Below are positions 49,074 through 58,240 of a stretch of DNA of 64,000 nucleotides, piece by piece. The notes below the pieces were generated by a model. It saw only the letters and a list, made by a program, of their open reading frames with translations, made no database searches and was not told the origin of the DNA. Where the stretch lies: positions 62,001-126,000 of the forward strand of contig NZ_MAGP01000165.1 in the NCBI RefSeq assembly GCF_002926165.1, given 5' to 3'. The first letter of the stretch is position 1. Every line of letters starts with the position of its first letter. Source of the DNA: Micromonospora chalcea. Its GTDB lineage: Bacteria; Actinomycetota; Actinomycetes; Mycobacteriales; Micromonosporaceae. The translations under genes and the position numbers were made by a program.

Positions 49074-50321
49074 ATGTCAGCGACCTCGTCTGCCGGCGCT
49101 CCCTTCCCGCACCCCCTGAACCGGGACGCGGGCCGCGCTCCGGTTCCCGGCTCCGGCCGGGGCGCCGCCGGGCGCGCCCGCACCTCGGATGCCCGCTGGT
49201 ATCCCCCGCGCGACGAGGCGCCCCGCTCGGGGCGTACCGGCGGTCCGGTGGGACCGACCGGACCCGGCGGCCCGGGCGACGGCGGTCCGGGCGGCCCGGG
49301 CCGGCGCGGCCCGCGACCGCGCTGGGGACGCATCGGCCTGGTGGCCGGCGTCGCGGTGCTGGTGCTGGCGCTGCTCGGCGGCCTCGGCGCCTGGTTCTAC
49401 GCCCGCAACCTCGACGACGACCTGGCCCGCACGGACCCGTTCGCCGGGATCACCGGCGGGCGCCCGGCCAAGCAGGTCGACGGCGCGTTCAACATCCTGC
49501 TCGTGGGCAGCGACTCGCGGGATCCGGACGCTCCGGTCGACGGCTCCGGCAAGTGGCGCGCGGACACCCTGATCGTCATGCACATCCCGGCCGACCACAA
49601 GCGGGCCTACCTGGTCTCGGTGCCGCGTGACCTGTACGTGCCGATCCCGGAGAGCGCGGGCGCGTCCTGCGACTCCGGCTCCCGCAACAAGATCAACGCG
49701 GCGTTCGCGTTCGGCGGCCTGCCGCTCGCGGTGAAGACCGTGGAGTGCTTCACCGACGTACGGATCGACCACGTGATGGCCATCGACTTCGGCGGCTTCA
49801 AGGAGGTCACCGACGCCCTGGGCGGGGTCGACCTGAAGGTGGAGCGGACCATCACGTCGATCCACAAGCCGTACCGGACGTTCACCAAGGGCGTGAACCA
49901 CATGAACGGCGCCGAGGCGCTGGACTGGGTCCGGCAGCGCAAGCAGTTCCCGGACGGCGACTTCGCCCGGATGCGGCACCAGCAGGAGTTCCTGAAGGCG
50001 CTGATGGACAAGGCGGCGAGCACCGGGACGCTCACGAACCCGAAGAAGCTGAACGACTTCCTCAAGGCGGTGACCGCCGCCGTCACGGTCGACCAGGGAT
50101 TCTCGTTGACCGACATGGCAGTGCAGTTCCGCAGCCTGCGGGGCGAGAACCTGACGTTCGTCACCAGCCCGCACCTGGGTGGCCAGACCATCGACGGCCA
50201 GTCGGTGGTGGTCTCCGACCGGGAGAAGGCGCTGGCGATGTACAAGGCCATCGCCGCGGACCGGATGGCCGAGTGGATGCAGGCCAACCAGAAGGGTTCG
50301 GGCGACGACACGGGCGGCTGA
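49074..50321 (+). CDS. LytR-CpsA-Psr (LCP) family protein 1
   Basis: Cell-wall glycopolymer transferase of 415 residues from ATG 49074. An N-terminal cytoplasmic region of about 80 residues is Pro/Gly/Arg-rich. One membrane helix (RIGLVAGVAVLVLALLGGL) follows, then the extracytoplasmic LCP catalytic domain: FNILLVGSDSRDP, WRADTLIVMHIPADHKRAYL, SVPRDLYVPIP, DFGGFKEVTDALGGVDL and ALDWVRQRKQFPDGDFARM with the conserved Arg residues. It should move a polyprenyl-linked glycopolymer to peptidoglycan or another acceptor. First of three consecutive LCP genes, each with its own gap. Confidence 0.92.
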   Translation: MSATSSAGAPFPHPLNRDAGRAPVPGSGRGAAGRARTSDARWYPPRDEAPRSGRTGGPVGPTGPGGPGDGGPGGPGRRGPRPRWGRIGLVAGVAVLVLALLGGLGAWFYARNLDDDLARTDPFAGITGGRPAKQVDGAFNILLVGSDSRDPDAPVDGSGKWRADTLIVMHIPADHKRAYLVSVPRDLYVPIPESAGASCDSGSRNKINAAFAFGGLPLAVKTVECFTDVRIDHVMAIDFGGFKEVTDALGGVDLKVERTITSIHKPYRTFTKGVNHMNGAEALDWVRQRKQFPDGDFARMRHQQEFLKALMDKAASTGTLTNPKKLNDFLKAVTAAVTVDQGFSLTDMAVQFRSLRGENLTFVTSPHLGGQTIDGQSVVVSDREKALAMYKAIAADRMAEWMQANQKGSGDDTGG

Positions 50322-50524
50322 CGCCGGCACGACATGACCGGGAACGAGCGCTAGGACCTCACCACCACGGAGGCCAACCGCCGACCGGCTCCTTACCCCT
50401 GCCCGTTCGGCCACAACCCGAGGATGTAGGCCGGTATTGACGGGAATTGCGAGCCTACGAGGTCGCGAATACGGGAACAGATACGTAAAGTGGTCCCGCC
50501 CCCGATCACCGAGCTGGAGCACGC

Positions 50525-51739
50525 ATGTCGGTCCAGACCAGCCGTCGCCCGCAGTCACCGGCACCCGGATCATCCGGGCGGGTCCCTCCGGTCATCCCCA
50601 CACAGCCCGGTTCCGGCGGTCGCGGTCCCGGTGGTGGCAAGAAGAAGCGCACCAAGCGCAAGGACCCGCTCTGGGCGAAGCTCACGCTGGTGCTCGGCGC
50701 CGTGCTGATGGTGACCAGCGGCGTCGCCATCGTCGGCAGCAAGGCGGTCATCGGCCAGGCCACCGACAACATCGCCCAGCGCAACCTGCTCGGCGGCGCG
50801 GGCAAGAGCGAGGCCGAGGGCGGCAACAGCCTCGAGGGCCCGATCGACATGCTGCTGCTCGGTGTGGACGCCCGCGAGCGCTGGGCCGCCGACGACGTCC
50901 GGTCGGACACGATCATCATCCTGCACATCCCGGCCAGCCACGACCAGGCGTACCTGATCTCGATCCCCCGGGACACCGAGGCGCGTATCCCGGCGTTCGA
51001 GAAGAGCGGCTACAAGGGCGGCACCGACAAGATCAACGCGGCCTTCTTCCACGGCGCCCAGAACGGCGGCGGCTGGGAGGGCGGCGCCCAGCTGATGGCC
51101 AAGACGATCAAGTCGATGACCGGGATCGGTTTCGACGGCGCCGCGATCATCAACTTCGGCGGCTTCAAGAGCGTGATCGACGCGCTCGGCTCGGTACGCA
51201 TCTGCGTGAGCCACGAGGTCAAGTCGCACCACATGTCGTACGTCGACGGCAAGCCGATGTGGAACGCCGACGCGAAGAAGACCGGCAAGCCGTACAAGGC
51301 AGTGGTGCACAAGAAGGGCTGCCGGGAGATGCAGGGCTGGGAGGCGCTCGACTACTCCCGCCAGCGCTACGGCCTGCCGAACAGCGACTACGACCGGCAG
51401 CAGAACCAGCAGCAGCTGATCAAGGCGATGGCCAAGAAGGCCACCGAGGGCGGCATGCTGACCAACCCGATCAAGCTGAACTCGCTGATGAAGGCCGCCG
51501 GCAAGGCGTTCGTCCTGGACACCGGCGGCGTGCCGATCGCGGACTTCATCTTCACGCTCAAGAACCTCAACGGGAACGACCTGGTCACCCTGCGGACCAA
51601 CGGCGGCACGTTCGCCGGCAACAGCAACGGCCGGGAGACGTTCAACGAGACGACCATGGACATGTTCCAGGCGGTCAAGAACGACAAGCTGGCCGACTTC
51701 GTGGTGAGCAACCCGGACGTCCTCTCCACCCGTAAATGA
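50525..51739 (+). CDS. LCP family protein 2
   Basis: LCP transferase of 404 residues from ATG 50525. The cytoplasmic start is basic (GGKKKRTKRKD), followed by the membrane helix (AKLTLVLGAVLMVTSGVAIVG) and the catalytic domain: IDMLLLGVDARERWAADDVR, TIIILHIPASHDQAYLISIP, RDTEARIP, INFGGFKSVIDALG, and ALDYSRQRYGLPNSDYDRQQ. It has the usual Arg and Asp residues of the family. About 200 bases separate it from LCP 1 and may hold a promoter; TTGACG occurs there without a good -10. It is closer to LCP 3 than to LCP 1 by the shared GLP/DYDRQ block. Confidence 0.92.
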   Translation: MSVQTSRRPQSPAPGSSGRVPPVIPTQPGSGGRGPGGGKKKRTKRKDPLWAKLTLVLGAVLMVTSGVAIVGSKAVIGQATDNIAQRNLLGGAGKSEAEGGNSLEGPIDMLLLGVDARERWAADDVRSDTIIILHIPASHDQAYLISIPRDTEARIPAFEKSGYKGGTDKINAAFFHGAQNGGGWEGGAQLMAKTIKSMTGIGFDGAAIINFGGFKSVIDALGSVRICVSHEVKSHHMSYVDGKPMWNADAKKTGKPYKAVVHKKGCREMQGWEALDYSRQRYGLPNSDYDRQQNQQQLIKAMAKKATEGGMLTNPIKLNSLMKAAGKAFVLDTGGVPIADFIFTLKNLNGNDLVTLRTNGGTFAGNSNGRETFNETTMDMFQAVKNDKLADFVVSNPDVLSTRK

Positions 51740-51825
51740 CCCGCTGACCTGCGCGAAAGCGCCATCGGTCGGCCGATCCCCCCGTAGCCTGACGTGAGCG
51801 GGTCTCATGTCGCGGCTACGGGGGG

Positions 51826-52854
51826 ATCGTCACGTCCAGGCCAGCACGGAACCGACGCGGGCGGGGCGCACCCGCCCGCTGGGCCCGGTTCCTGCTCGGC
51901 ACCGGACTCGTCCTGGTCCTGCTCGCCGCGCTCGGCGTGGCCGGGCTGAACTGGCTCACCCACCGCTACGACCGCACTGTGGCCAAGGAGCAACTGCTCG
52001 ACCCGGCCGCCCGGAACAAGCGGACAGACCTGGACGGCGCGCTCAACTACCTCCTCATCGGCTCCGACCACCGGCCCGGCGCGAACCCCGAGGACCAGCG
52101 CTCCGACAGCATCCTGATCGTGCATGTGCCGGCCGGCATGCGGCAGGCGTACCTGATCTCCGTGCCGCGCGACCTGCTGGTGGCGCTCCCGGCGGCGCCC
52201 GGCTTCCCCGGCGGCCAGGACAAGGTCAACGCCGCGTACGAGCACGGCGGCGGGGGCGAGGGCGGCGCACGGCTGCTCAGCACCACGCTGGCCCGGCTCA
52301 CCGGCATCCGCTTCGACGGCGCCGCGCTCGTCGACTTCTCCGGTTTCAAACAGGTGATCGACGAACTCGGCGGCATCCGGATGTGCGTGGACACGCCGGT
52401 GCGCTCGATCCACACGAAGCACCAGTTCGACGCCGGCTGCCAGCAGATGGACGGCGCCCGGACGCTCGACTACGTCCGCCAGCGCTACGACCTGCCCGGC
52501 GGCGACTACGACCGGCAGCGCCACCAGCAGCAGATGCTCCGGGCGGTGCTCGACCGGGCGGGCGAGACCCACCTGCGCACCGATCCGGTGAAGCTCGACC
52601 GGGTGCTGCGCGCGGCCGGCGGAGCGCTGACCGTGGACACCAACGGCGTACCCCTGGACGAGCTGCTGTTCGCGTTGCGTGGGCTACCGGCGGACGCCCT
52701 GCGCGGCGTCCAGGTGCCCTCGTACCCGCAGACCATCGACGGCGTCTCGTACGTGGTGCTGGACAACGGCGGCGGCGGTCTGTTCACCGCGCTGCGCGAC
52801 ACCCGGATGCCGCAGTGGGCCGGCGCGAATCCGCGCTGGGTCAACCGGCTGTGA
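51826..52854 (+). CDS. LCP family protein 3, start codon irregular
   Basis: LCP transferase whose catalytic domain is intact: LNYLLIGSDHRPGANPEDQR, ILIVHVPAGMRQAYLISVPR, LVDFSGFKQVIDELGG and TLDYVRQRYDLPGGDYDRQR. The membrane anchor reads RFLLGTGLVLVLLAALGVAG, preceded by a basic stretch (RPARNRRGRGAPARWA). In this frame the nearest upstream stop is TGA at 51790-51792, and no ATG, GTG or TTG lies between it and the anchor. The first ordinary start is GTG 51937, inside the membrane helix. I extend the gene to ATC 51826, behind a G-run, as a rare start. A sequencing error or true frame change is equally possible. Confidence 0.8.
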   Translation: MVTSRPARNRRGRGAPARWARFLLGTGLVLVLLAALGVAGLNWLTHRYDRTVAKEQLLDPAARNKRTDLDGALNYLLIGSDHRPGANPEDQRSDSILIVHVPAGMRQAYLISVPRDLLVALPAAPGFPGGQDKVNAAYEHGGGGEGGARLLSTTLARLTGIRFDGAALVDFSGFKQVIDELGGIRMCVDTPVRSIHTKHQFDAGCQQMDGARTLDYVRQRYDLPGGDYDRQRHQQQMLRAVLDRAGETHLRTDPVKLDRVLRAAGGALTVDTNGVPLDELLFALRGLPADALRGVQVPSYPQTIDGVSYVVLDNGGGGLFTALRDTRMPQWAGANPRWVNRL

Positions 52855-52876
52855 GCGGTCCGGGCGGCTAGGCTTG

Positions 52877-53218
52877 GTGACCGTGTTCGGAGCCTCACTA
52901 CCAAGCGTCCCCGCGTCGGCCGTGCCCGACGACGTCTACCTGCTCGACGTCCGCGAGGACGACGAGTGGGCCGCCGGCCACGCGCCGGCCGCCCGTCACC
53001 TGCCGATGACCGAGCTGCCCGCCCGGCTGGCCGAGATCCCGCAGGACCGCGACGTGGCGGTGATCTGCCGCTCCGGCGGCCGCTCCGCCCAGGTCGTCGG
53101 CTATCTGCTGCGTAACGGCTGGGACCAGGTGCGCAACGTCGAGGGCGGGATGGGCGACTGGGCCGCCGCCGGCCGCCCGGTGGTCACCGACGACGGGCAG
53201 CCGGGGCTGGTCGCCTGA
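52877..53218 (+). CDS. rhodanese-like domain protein
   Basis: Single rhodanese domain of 113 residues from GTG 52877 (GTG 52883 is an alternative). The start strand is VYLLDVREDDEWAAGHAPAA and the active-site loop is AVICRSGGRSAQVVGYL, with the persulfide-forming Cys first in the loop. It probably transfers sulfur or senses thiols; no partner is evident. It lies 22 bases after LCP 3 and seven bases before the phosphodiesterase gene. Confidence 0.92.
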   Translation: MTVFGASLPSVPASAVPDDVYLLDVREDDEWAAGHAPAARHLPMTELPARLAEIPQDRDVAVICRSGGRSAQVVGYLLRNGWDQVRNVEGGMGDWAAAGRPVVTDDGQPGLVA

Positions 53219-53225
53219 GGCGGTC

Positions 53226-54017
53226 ATGACCGTCCCCCTGGTCTTCGCCCACCGCGGCGCCTCGTACGACCTGCCGGAGCACACGCTCGCGGCCTACCTC
53301 CGTGCCATCGAGGAGGGCGCGGACGGGCTGGAGTGCGACGTCCGGCTGACCCGTGACGGGCACCTGGTCTGCGTGCACGACCGCCGGCTGGACCGCACCA
53401 GCAACGGGCACGGGCTGGTCAGCGCGCGTACGCTCGCCGAACTGGACGCGCTCGACTTCGGCTCCTGGCACCGGGCCGCGACGCTCGCCGAGGACGACGA
53501 GCCGCTGGACGAGTCGCACACCCGGCTGCTCACGCTGGAGCGGCTGCTCGACGCGGTGCTCGACGCCGGGCGGCCGGTCCGGCTGCTGATCGAGACCAAG
53601 CACCCCTCGCGTTACCGGGGCGAGGTCGAGCGCCGCCTGGTCACGCTGCTGCGCCGGTACGGGCTGGACGAGCCCCGCCCGGGCCACCGGGTCCAGGTGA
53701 CTGTGATGTCGTTCTCGCCGCTGGCCGTACGCCGGATGCGGGAACTCGCCCCGGCGCTGCCCACGGTGCTGCTGCTGGAGGTGCTGCCGCGGCTGCTGCC
53801 GCTGGGCCGGCTGCCGTTCGGCGCCCGGATCGCCGGTCCCGGCGTGGACCTGGTCCGGGCCCGCCCGCGCCTGGTTCCCTCGCTGCGCGCGGCCGGCCAC
53901 TCGGTGTACGTGTGGACCGTCAACGAGCCGGAGGATCTGGAACTCGTGCTGGAAGCCGGCGTGGACGGGGTGATCACGGACCGGCCGGCCCGTGCGCTGG
54001 CCCGGTTGGGCCGGTGA
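53226..54017 (+). CDS. glycerophosphodiester phosphodiesterase
   Basis: GDPD-family TIM-barrel enzyme of 263 residues with no signal peptide, so cytoplasmic. FAHRGASYDLPEHTLAAYLR contains the catalytic His and Arg, GADGLECDVRLTRDGHLVCV the metal-binding Glu and Asp, and VHDRRLDRTSNG the second His. VYVWTVNEPEDLELVLEAGV is the C-terminal signature. It hydrolyses glycerophosphodiesters to an alcohol and glycerol phosphate. It follows the rhodanese gene by seven bases; no functional tie is evident. Confidence 0.92.
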   Translation: MTVPLVFAHRGASYDLPEHTLAAYLRAIEEGADGLECDVRLTRDGHLVCVHDRRLDRTSNGHGLVSARTLAELDALDFGSWHRAATLAEDDEPLDESHTRLLTLERLLDAVLDAGRPVRLLIETKHPSRYRGEVERRLVTLLRRYGLDEPRPGHRVQVTVMSFSPLAVRRMRELAPALPTVLLLEVLPRLLPLGRLPFGARIAGPGVDLVRARPRLVPSLRAAGHSVYVWTVNEPEDLELVLEAGVDGVITDRPARALARLGR

Positions 54018-54093
54018 GTCCGGTCGATCGGTATCGGCCACGGTCGACCGGCCGGGGGTGTCCGGGAGGGCTGCCGCGCGGCACACTCGGGAC

Positions 54094-55548
54094 ATGCCGG
54101 AGCGAACCGACTACCCCGCCCTCATCGCCGGCCACACGACTGTGATCAACATGATCAACGCGGGCGAGTCCGGTCCCGCAGTGCTCAACCGCCTGCTCCA
54201 CGAGGTCGGACCGGCGGTGGGCGCGGCCGGTCTGGTCTTCGTGGAGTTCACCCCGGCCGGCGGACGGGTGATCGCGGCGACCGGCCGCGCCGAGTTCGTG
54301 CTCGGCCGACCGCGGCCCGCCACCGACCCGGCCACCGTCTGCCTGCTCGCCGGGCCGCCGGTGCGGGAGGTCCGGGTCGACGCGATCCCGGGCGCGCTCG
54401 CCGACGAGGTGGCCGGCCGGGGGCTCAGCCGGATGATCGTGGCGCGTGCCGAGATCGGCGGTCTCACCGTCGGCAGCCTGCACGCGCTCTACCCGCTGGG
54501 CGAGCCGCCGGATGCCGCGCAACGCGCCGTGATCGGCTACGTGGCCGCGTGCGTCGCGCACATGTACGGCGACCAGACGGGCCTGCCGGTGCACGGGGAC
54601 GGCCCGGTGGTGGCGGCGCTCGCCGACGGGCTGGCCGTGGTGGACCGCGACGGGCGGATCCGGCTCTGGAACCCGGCGGCGGTCCAGGTGACCGGCCGTC
54701 CGGCGGAGGAGGCGCTGAGCCGCCCGCTGCCGTTCCCGCTGCCGCCGCCGGGCCAGGTGCTCGACCACCGGATGCCGGACGGGCGCTGGCTGCGGATCAC
54801 CTCCGGCGAGCTGCCCGGCCCGAACGCGCTGCGCGTGGTCACCTTCCGCGACGTCACCGACCAGCAGCGGCGCGACCACGACCGCGATCTCTTCGTGGCG
54901 GTGACCAGCCACGAGCTGCGGACCCCGGTCACCGTGATCAAGGGGTACGCGGACACCCTCACCGACCACTGGGACTCGCTGAGCGACGACGACCGCCGGC
55001 AGGCCGCGCGGATCATCGGCCAGCGCGCGAACGAGCTGGCCCGCCTGGTCGACAGGCTGCTGACCGCCGCCACCGAGAACCGTCCCGGCGGGGAACCGGC
55101 CGCGCCGTTCGACCTGGTCGACGCGCTGCGCGCGGCGGCGACGGACCTGCCGGCCGACATCCGGCACCGGGTCGTGCTCGACCTGCCGGCCGACCTGCCC
55201 AAGGCGCTCGGCGACCGGCACAGCCTCGCCACAGTGCTCACCGAGCTGGGCACGAACGCCGGGAAGTACTCACTGCCGGACACCCCGATCGAGGTCACCG
55301 CCGAGGCGAACGAGCGGACCGTCTCGTTCCGGGTGGCCGACCGGGGCATCGGCATCCGCCCGGAACACGTGGAGCGGGCCTTCGACCGGTTCTGGCAGGG
55401 CGAGTCCGGTGACCGCCGGCGGTATCCGGGCGCGGGACTCGGTCTCTATCTCGTCCGCCAGATCGTTGAACAGCAGAATGGATGGGTATCCCTCCGGCCC
55501 AGAGCCGGTGGCGGTACGGTCGCAGAGGTGCGGCTGCCGCGGGGTTGA
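54094..55548 (+). CDS. PAS-domain sensor histidine kinase
   Basis: Soluble histidine kinase of 484 residues from ATG 54094. The N-terminal GAF-like region (about 1-165) has no membrane helix. A PAS domain (about 170-255) contains GLAVVDRDGRIRLWNPAAVQ. The kinase core has the H-box FVAVTSHELRTPVTVIKGY, N-box VLTELGTNAGKYS, then RVADRGIGIRPEHVE and GAGLGLYLVRQIVEQ. No response regulator is adjacent, so it is an orphan. The next gene encodes an RsbW-like ATPase 30 bases downstream, which hints at a shared signalling role. Confidence 0.92.
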   Translation: MPERTDYPALIAGHTTVINMINAGESGPAVLNRLLHEVGPAVGAAGLVFVEFTPAGGRVIAATGRAEFVLGRPRPATDPATVCLLAGPPVREVRVDAIPGALADEVAGRGLSRMIVARAEIGGLTVGSLHALYPLGEPPDAAQRAVIGYVAACVAHMYGDQTGLPVHGDGPVVAALADGLAVVDRDGRIRLWNPAAVQVTGRPAEEALSRPLPFPLPPPGQVLDHRMPDGRWLRITSGELPGPNALRVVTFRDVTDQQRRDHDRDLFVAVTSHELRTPVTVIKGYADTLTDHWDSLSDDDRRQAARIIGQRANELARLVDRLLTAATENRPGGEPAAPFDLVDALRAAATDLPADIRHRVVLDLPADLPKALGDRHSLATVLTELGTNAGKYSLPDTPIEVTAEANERTVSFRVADRGIGIRPEHVERAFDRFWQGESGDRRRYPGAGLGLYLVRQIVEQQNGWVSLRPRAGGGTVAEVRLPRG

Positions 55549-55578
55549 CCCGGCGCTCGCAGACGGGGAAGGAACGAC

Positions 55579-56028
55579 GTGTCGACTGGTCCGCCCGAAC
55601 GGTCGTGGTGTGTGGTGGTGCCCCACGACCCGACCGGCGCGCGTCTGGCCCGGCACCGGCTCGCCGACGAGCTGACCGGCGTCGTACCCCCGATTCTGCT
55701 GGCCGACCTGGTCGCGGTCCTCGCCGAACTGGTCGGCAACGCGGTCCGGCACGCCGACGCGCTGCCCGGCGGCGTGGTCCGGGTGGCCTGGCGGCTGCGG
55801 GTCACCGAGGAGGGGCCGAGCATCCAGCTCCGGGTCACCGACGGTGGTTCCGGCGCCGGCCCGTGCATGCGGGCCGCCTCGCCGGACGCGGCGGACGGGC
55901 GGGGCCTGCACATCGTCGCCGGGCTCGCCAGCGGCTGGGGCGTGGAGCGCGACGGCCTGGGCCAGAGTGTCTGGGCACGGTTCGATCCGGCCCCGGCGCA
56001 CCGGCCGGGCCTGGTCGCGGCCGGCTGA
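55579..56028 (+). CDS. ATP-binding protein, RsbW/anti-sigma kinase-like
   Basis: Protein of 149 residues from GTG 55579 with a GHKL ATPase domain: N-box LAELVGNAVRHADALPGG, then RVTDGGSGAGP and DGRGLHIVAGLASGWGV. It resembles the HATPase_c_2 group found in anti-sigma kinases and stand-alone ATPases of actinobacteria. No anti-anti-sigma or sigma gene is adjacent. It follows the histidine kinase closely and could share its transcript. Confidence 0.88.
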   Translation: MSTGPPERSWCVVVPHDPTGARLARHRLADELTGVVPPILLADLVAVLAELVGNAVRHADALPGGVVRVAWRLRVTEEGPSIQLRVTDGGSGAGPCMRAASPDAADGRGLHIVAGLASGWGVERDGLGQSVWARFDPAPAHRPGLVAAG

Positions 56029-56088
56029 ACGCACGGGCAGGCGGGTCCTGCCCCCACCCGCGCGGCCCGGCATCTAGGCTGTCTCGCC

Positions 56089-56973
56089 ATGAGCAAGCGT
56101 CGGAAGAACCAGCGGGTCGGCGAGAGCACCCCCAAGCGGGAGAAGGTGCGCGACGTCTTCGTGCCCCGGCCGTTCGAGGGCCTGGTCGACGAGCCGGAGT
56201 GGATCGCCCTGCGTGAGCTGGTCCCGGCCGCGTCCGCGCCGCTGCGGCTCACCCCGGAACTGATCGAGGAGTACGGCGACCGCCCGGTCACGCCGACCAC
56301 CGTGCTGCCGATGGCCGCCCCGGCGATGACCAAGCCGGACGGGCGCGTCTTCGTCGGTCTGCAGCGGCACCAGCAGTCCGGCGACGTCTCCCGGGACCTG
56401 GCCGACGCGCTGATCTCCGCGCTGCGCACCGAGCCGGGCGGCCAGGTGAGCGTGCCGCCGCTGCCCGGGCCCGGCCCCCGCCTCCAGGACATCCTGGTGG
56501 ACGGCCCGCTGGAGATCACCATGCACGACGGGTTCGACTTCTGGCTCGACCCGGGCGCCGCCGACGACCCGAACGTGCAGGCGTCCCTGGAGCGGGCCAA
56601 CTCGGCCATCTACCCGACCGTGAAGCTGGCCGCCGCGCGGGCCGCGTACTGGTGCCAGGTGCCGGAGAAGGCCCACGTGCGGATGGTCCTGCCGGAGGAC
56701 GAGGACGCCGCGCTGGACGCGCTGTCCCGGCTCGGCGCGGCCGGCGCGCTGACGCTCGGCGACGACACGAAGTTCGCCGGCATGTTCCGGGCGCACGGCC
56801 GTCTCGCGCCGGTCTGGGACCTGCCGGAGGACACCCCGGCCGCCGAGTGGGAGGCGCCGCTGGCGGAGTTCGCCAAGCGTTACGCCGAGGCGGTCGCCGA
56901 GCAGGCGCCGCTGGACGCGGCCGGCCGCCGGTCGCGGCAGGGGCTGCTCGGCCGCCAGCTGACGCTGCGCTGA
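56089..56973 (+). CDS. DUF5926 family protein
   Basis: Protein of 294 residues from ATG 56089. The first 30 residues are basic (SKRRKNQRVGESTPKREKVR), followed by FVPRPFEGLVDEPEWIALRELVPA, which I recognise as the start of DUF5926. ALRTEPGGQVSVPPLPGPGP and the Trp-containing GFDFWLDPG block continue the family. It has no signal, membrane segment or catalytic motif and is widely conserved in actinobacteria as a probable cytoplasmic protein of unknown function. It converges with the arginine deiminase gene; stops are eight bases apart. Confidence 0.88.
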   Translation: MSKRRKNQRVGESTPKREKVRDVFVPRPFEGLVDEPEWIALRELVPAASAPLRLTPELIEEYGDRPVTPTTVLPMAAPAMTKPDGRVFVGLQRHQQSGDVSRDLADALISALRTEPGGQVSVPPLPGPGPRLQDILVDGPLEITMHDGFDFWLDPGAADDPNVQASLERANSAIYPTVKLAAARAAYWCQVPEKAHVRMVLPEDEDAALDALSRLGAAGALTLGDDTKFAGMFRAHGRLAPVWDLPEDTPAAEWEAPLAEFAKRYAEAVAEQAPLDAAGRRSRQGLLGRQLTLR

Positions 56974-56981
56974 CGTTCCGG

Positions 56982-58196
56982 TCAGGCGGCCCCGCCCTTC
57001 TCCCGCACCAGCGGGCAGGACATGCAGCGCGGGCCGCCGCGCCCGGAGCCCAGCTCCGATCCGGCGATCGCGATCACCTCGATGCCGGCCCGTTCCAGTT
57101 GCGCGTTGGTCTCCACGTTGCGCTCGTACCCGACGCAGAGCCGGGGCGCGAGCGCGAGCGTGTTGTTGCCGTCGTCCCACTGCTCGCGTTCGGCGGTGAC
57201 CGGGTCGAGGCCGGTGTCGATCACCCGGAGCTGATCGAGGTCCATCGCGTCGGCGGCGGCGCGCAGGAACGGCGCCGGGCCGTCGACCCGCAGGTCGTCG
57301 CCGTCCGCGCCGACGATCACCGTGTACGCGGACAGCTCGTTGGCGATGTTCGGGTACATCAGCACGGCGTCGGTGTCGACCATCGTGCAGACCGTGTCCA
57401 GGTGCATGGTGGCACGCTCCTGCGCGATCGGGACCACCAGGATGGTGTGCGCCAGGCCGGCGGCGAACACCTGCCGGGCCAGCCGCTCCGCGCCGGCCGG
57501 GGTGGTGCGTTCGCCGACGCCGACGGCGAGCACCCCCGGGGCGAGCAGCAGCACGTCGCCGCCCTCCAGATGCTCCAGCCGCGGGTGGTAGACGAACTCG
57601 GTGCCGACGAACCGGGGGTGGTAGCGGTAGATCGCGTCGGTGAGCGTGGTCTCCCGCCGCCGCGCCGGCATGGCCAGGCTGGTGACACCGACCCGGTCCC
57701 CGATCCACACCGACGAGTCGCGGGTGAACAGCAGGTTCGGCAGCGGATCGATGACGAAGTCGTGCCGGTCCATCAGGGTCCACACGAGACCGCCGGGTCG
57801 GTCGCCGCCGATGCGCAGCTCCTCGTGGGCGAGGCCGGCGATCAGCACGTCGGCCAGCCCGGCCGGGTCCAGGTACGCCAGGTGGTCGGCGACCCGGCGC
57901 CGCAGGGTGTGGCCGAGCCGGCGGGACCGCAGCACCTGCTCGGTCAACTCGGCCCGGGCGTCCGGCACGGCGAGCGTCTCGGCCAGCAGGTCGGCCAGGT
58001 AGAGCACCTCGACCCCGCGGGACCGCAGCGCCGCCGCGAACGCGTCGTGCTCCTCCTGCGCCCGTCCCACCCACGGGATGGCGTCGAACAGCAACGAGTC
58101 GTTGTTGCGTGGGGTGAGGCGGGCGAGTTCCGGTCCCGGGCGGTGCAGCAACACCGTCCCGAGCCGGGCGACTTCGCTGTCCACATAGTGGGTCAC
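56982..58196 (-). CDS. arcA: arginine deiminase
   Basis: Arginine deiminase of 404 residues from GTG 58196, the normal length. It hydrolyses arginine to citrulline and ammonia. The guanidino-modifying fold is marked by LFTRDSSVWIGDRV, the substrate-binding HLEGGDVLLLAPGVLAVG, the catalytic His region TMHLDTVCTMVDTDAV, and the nucleophilic Cys near 391 in GRGGPRCMSCPLVRE. No arcB or arcC lies in the window, so the complete deiminase pathway is not shown here. An AT-rich palindrome lies 45-69 bases upstream and may be an ArgR-type operator. Confidence 0.95.
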   Translation of the reverse strand: MTHYVDSEVARLGTVLLHRPGPELARLTPRNNDSLLFDAIPWVGRAQEEHDAFAAALRSRGVEVLYLADLLAETLAVPDARAELTEQVLRSRRLGHTLRRRVADHLAYLDPAGLADVLIAGLAHEELRIGGDRPGGLVWTLMDRHDFVIDPLPNLLFTRDSSVWIGDRVGVTSLAMPARRRETTLTDAIYRYHPRFVGTEFVYHPRLEHLEGGDVLLLAPGVLAVGVGERTTPAGAERLARQVFAAGLAHTILVVPIAQERATMHLDTVCTMVDTDAVLMYPNIANELSAYTVIVGADGDDLRVDGPAPFLRAAADAMDLDQLRVIDTGLDPVTAEREQWDDGNNTLALAPRLCVGYERNVETNAQLERAGIEVIAIAGSELGSGRGGPRCMSCPLVREKGGAA

Positions 58197-58240
58197 CCCC
58201 GCAGCCTAGGGCAGGCTTGCGCACCATTCGGAAAAGAAGC

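Noticed and set aside
50430..50520. Promoter before LCP 2 (TTGACG near 50437)
   Set aside because: There is no acceptable -10 at 16-18 bases. The gap length supports a promoter, but I cannot place it.
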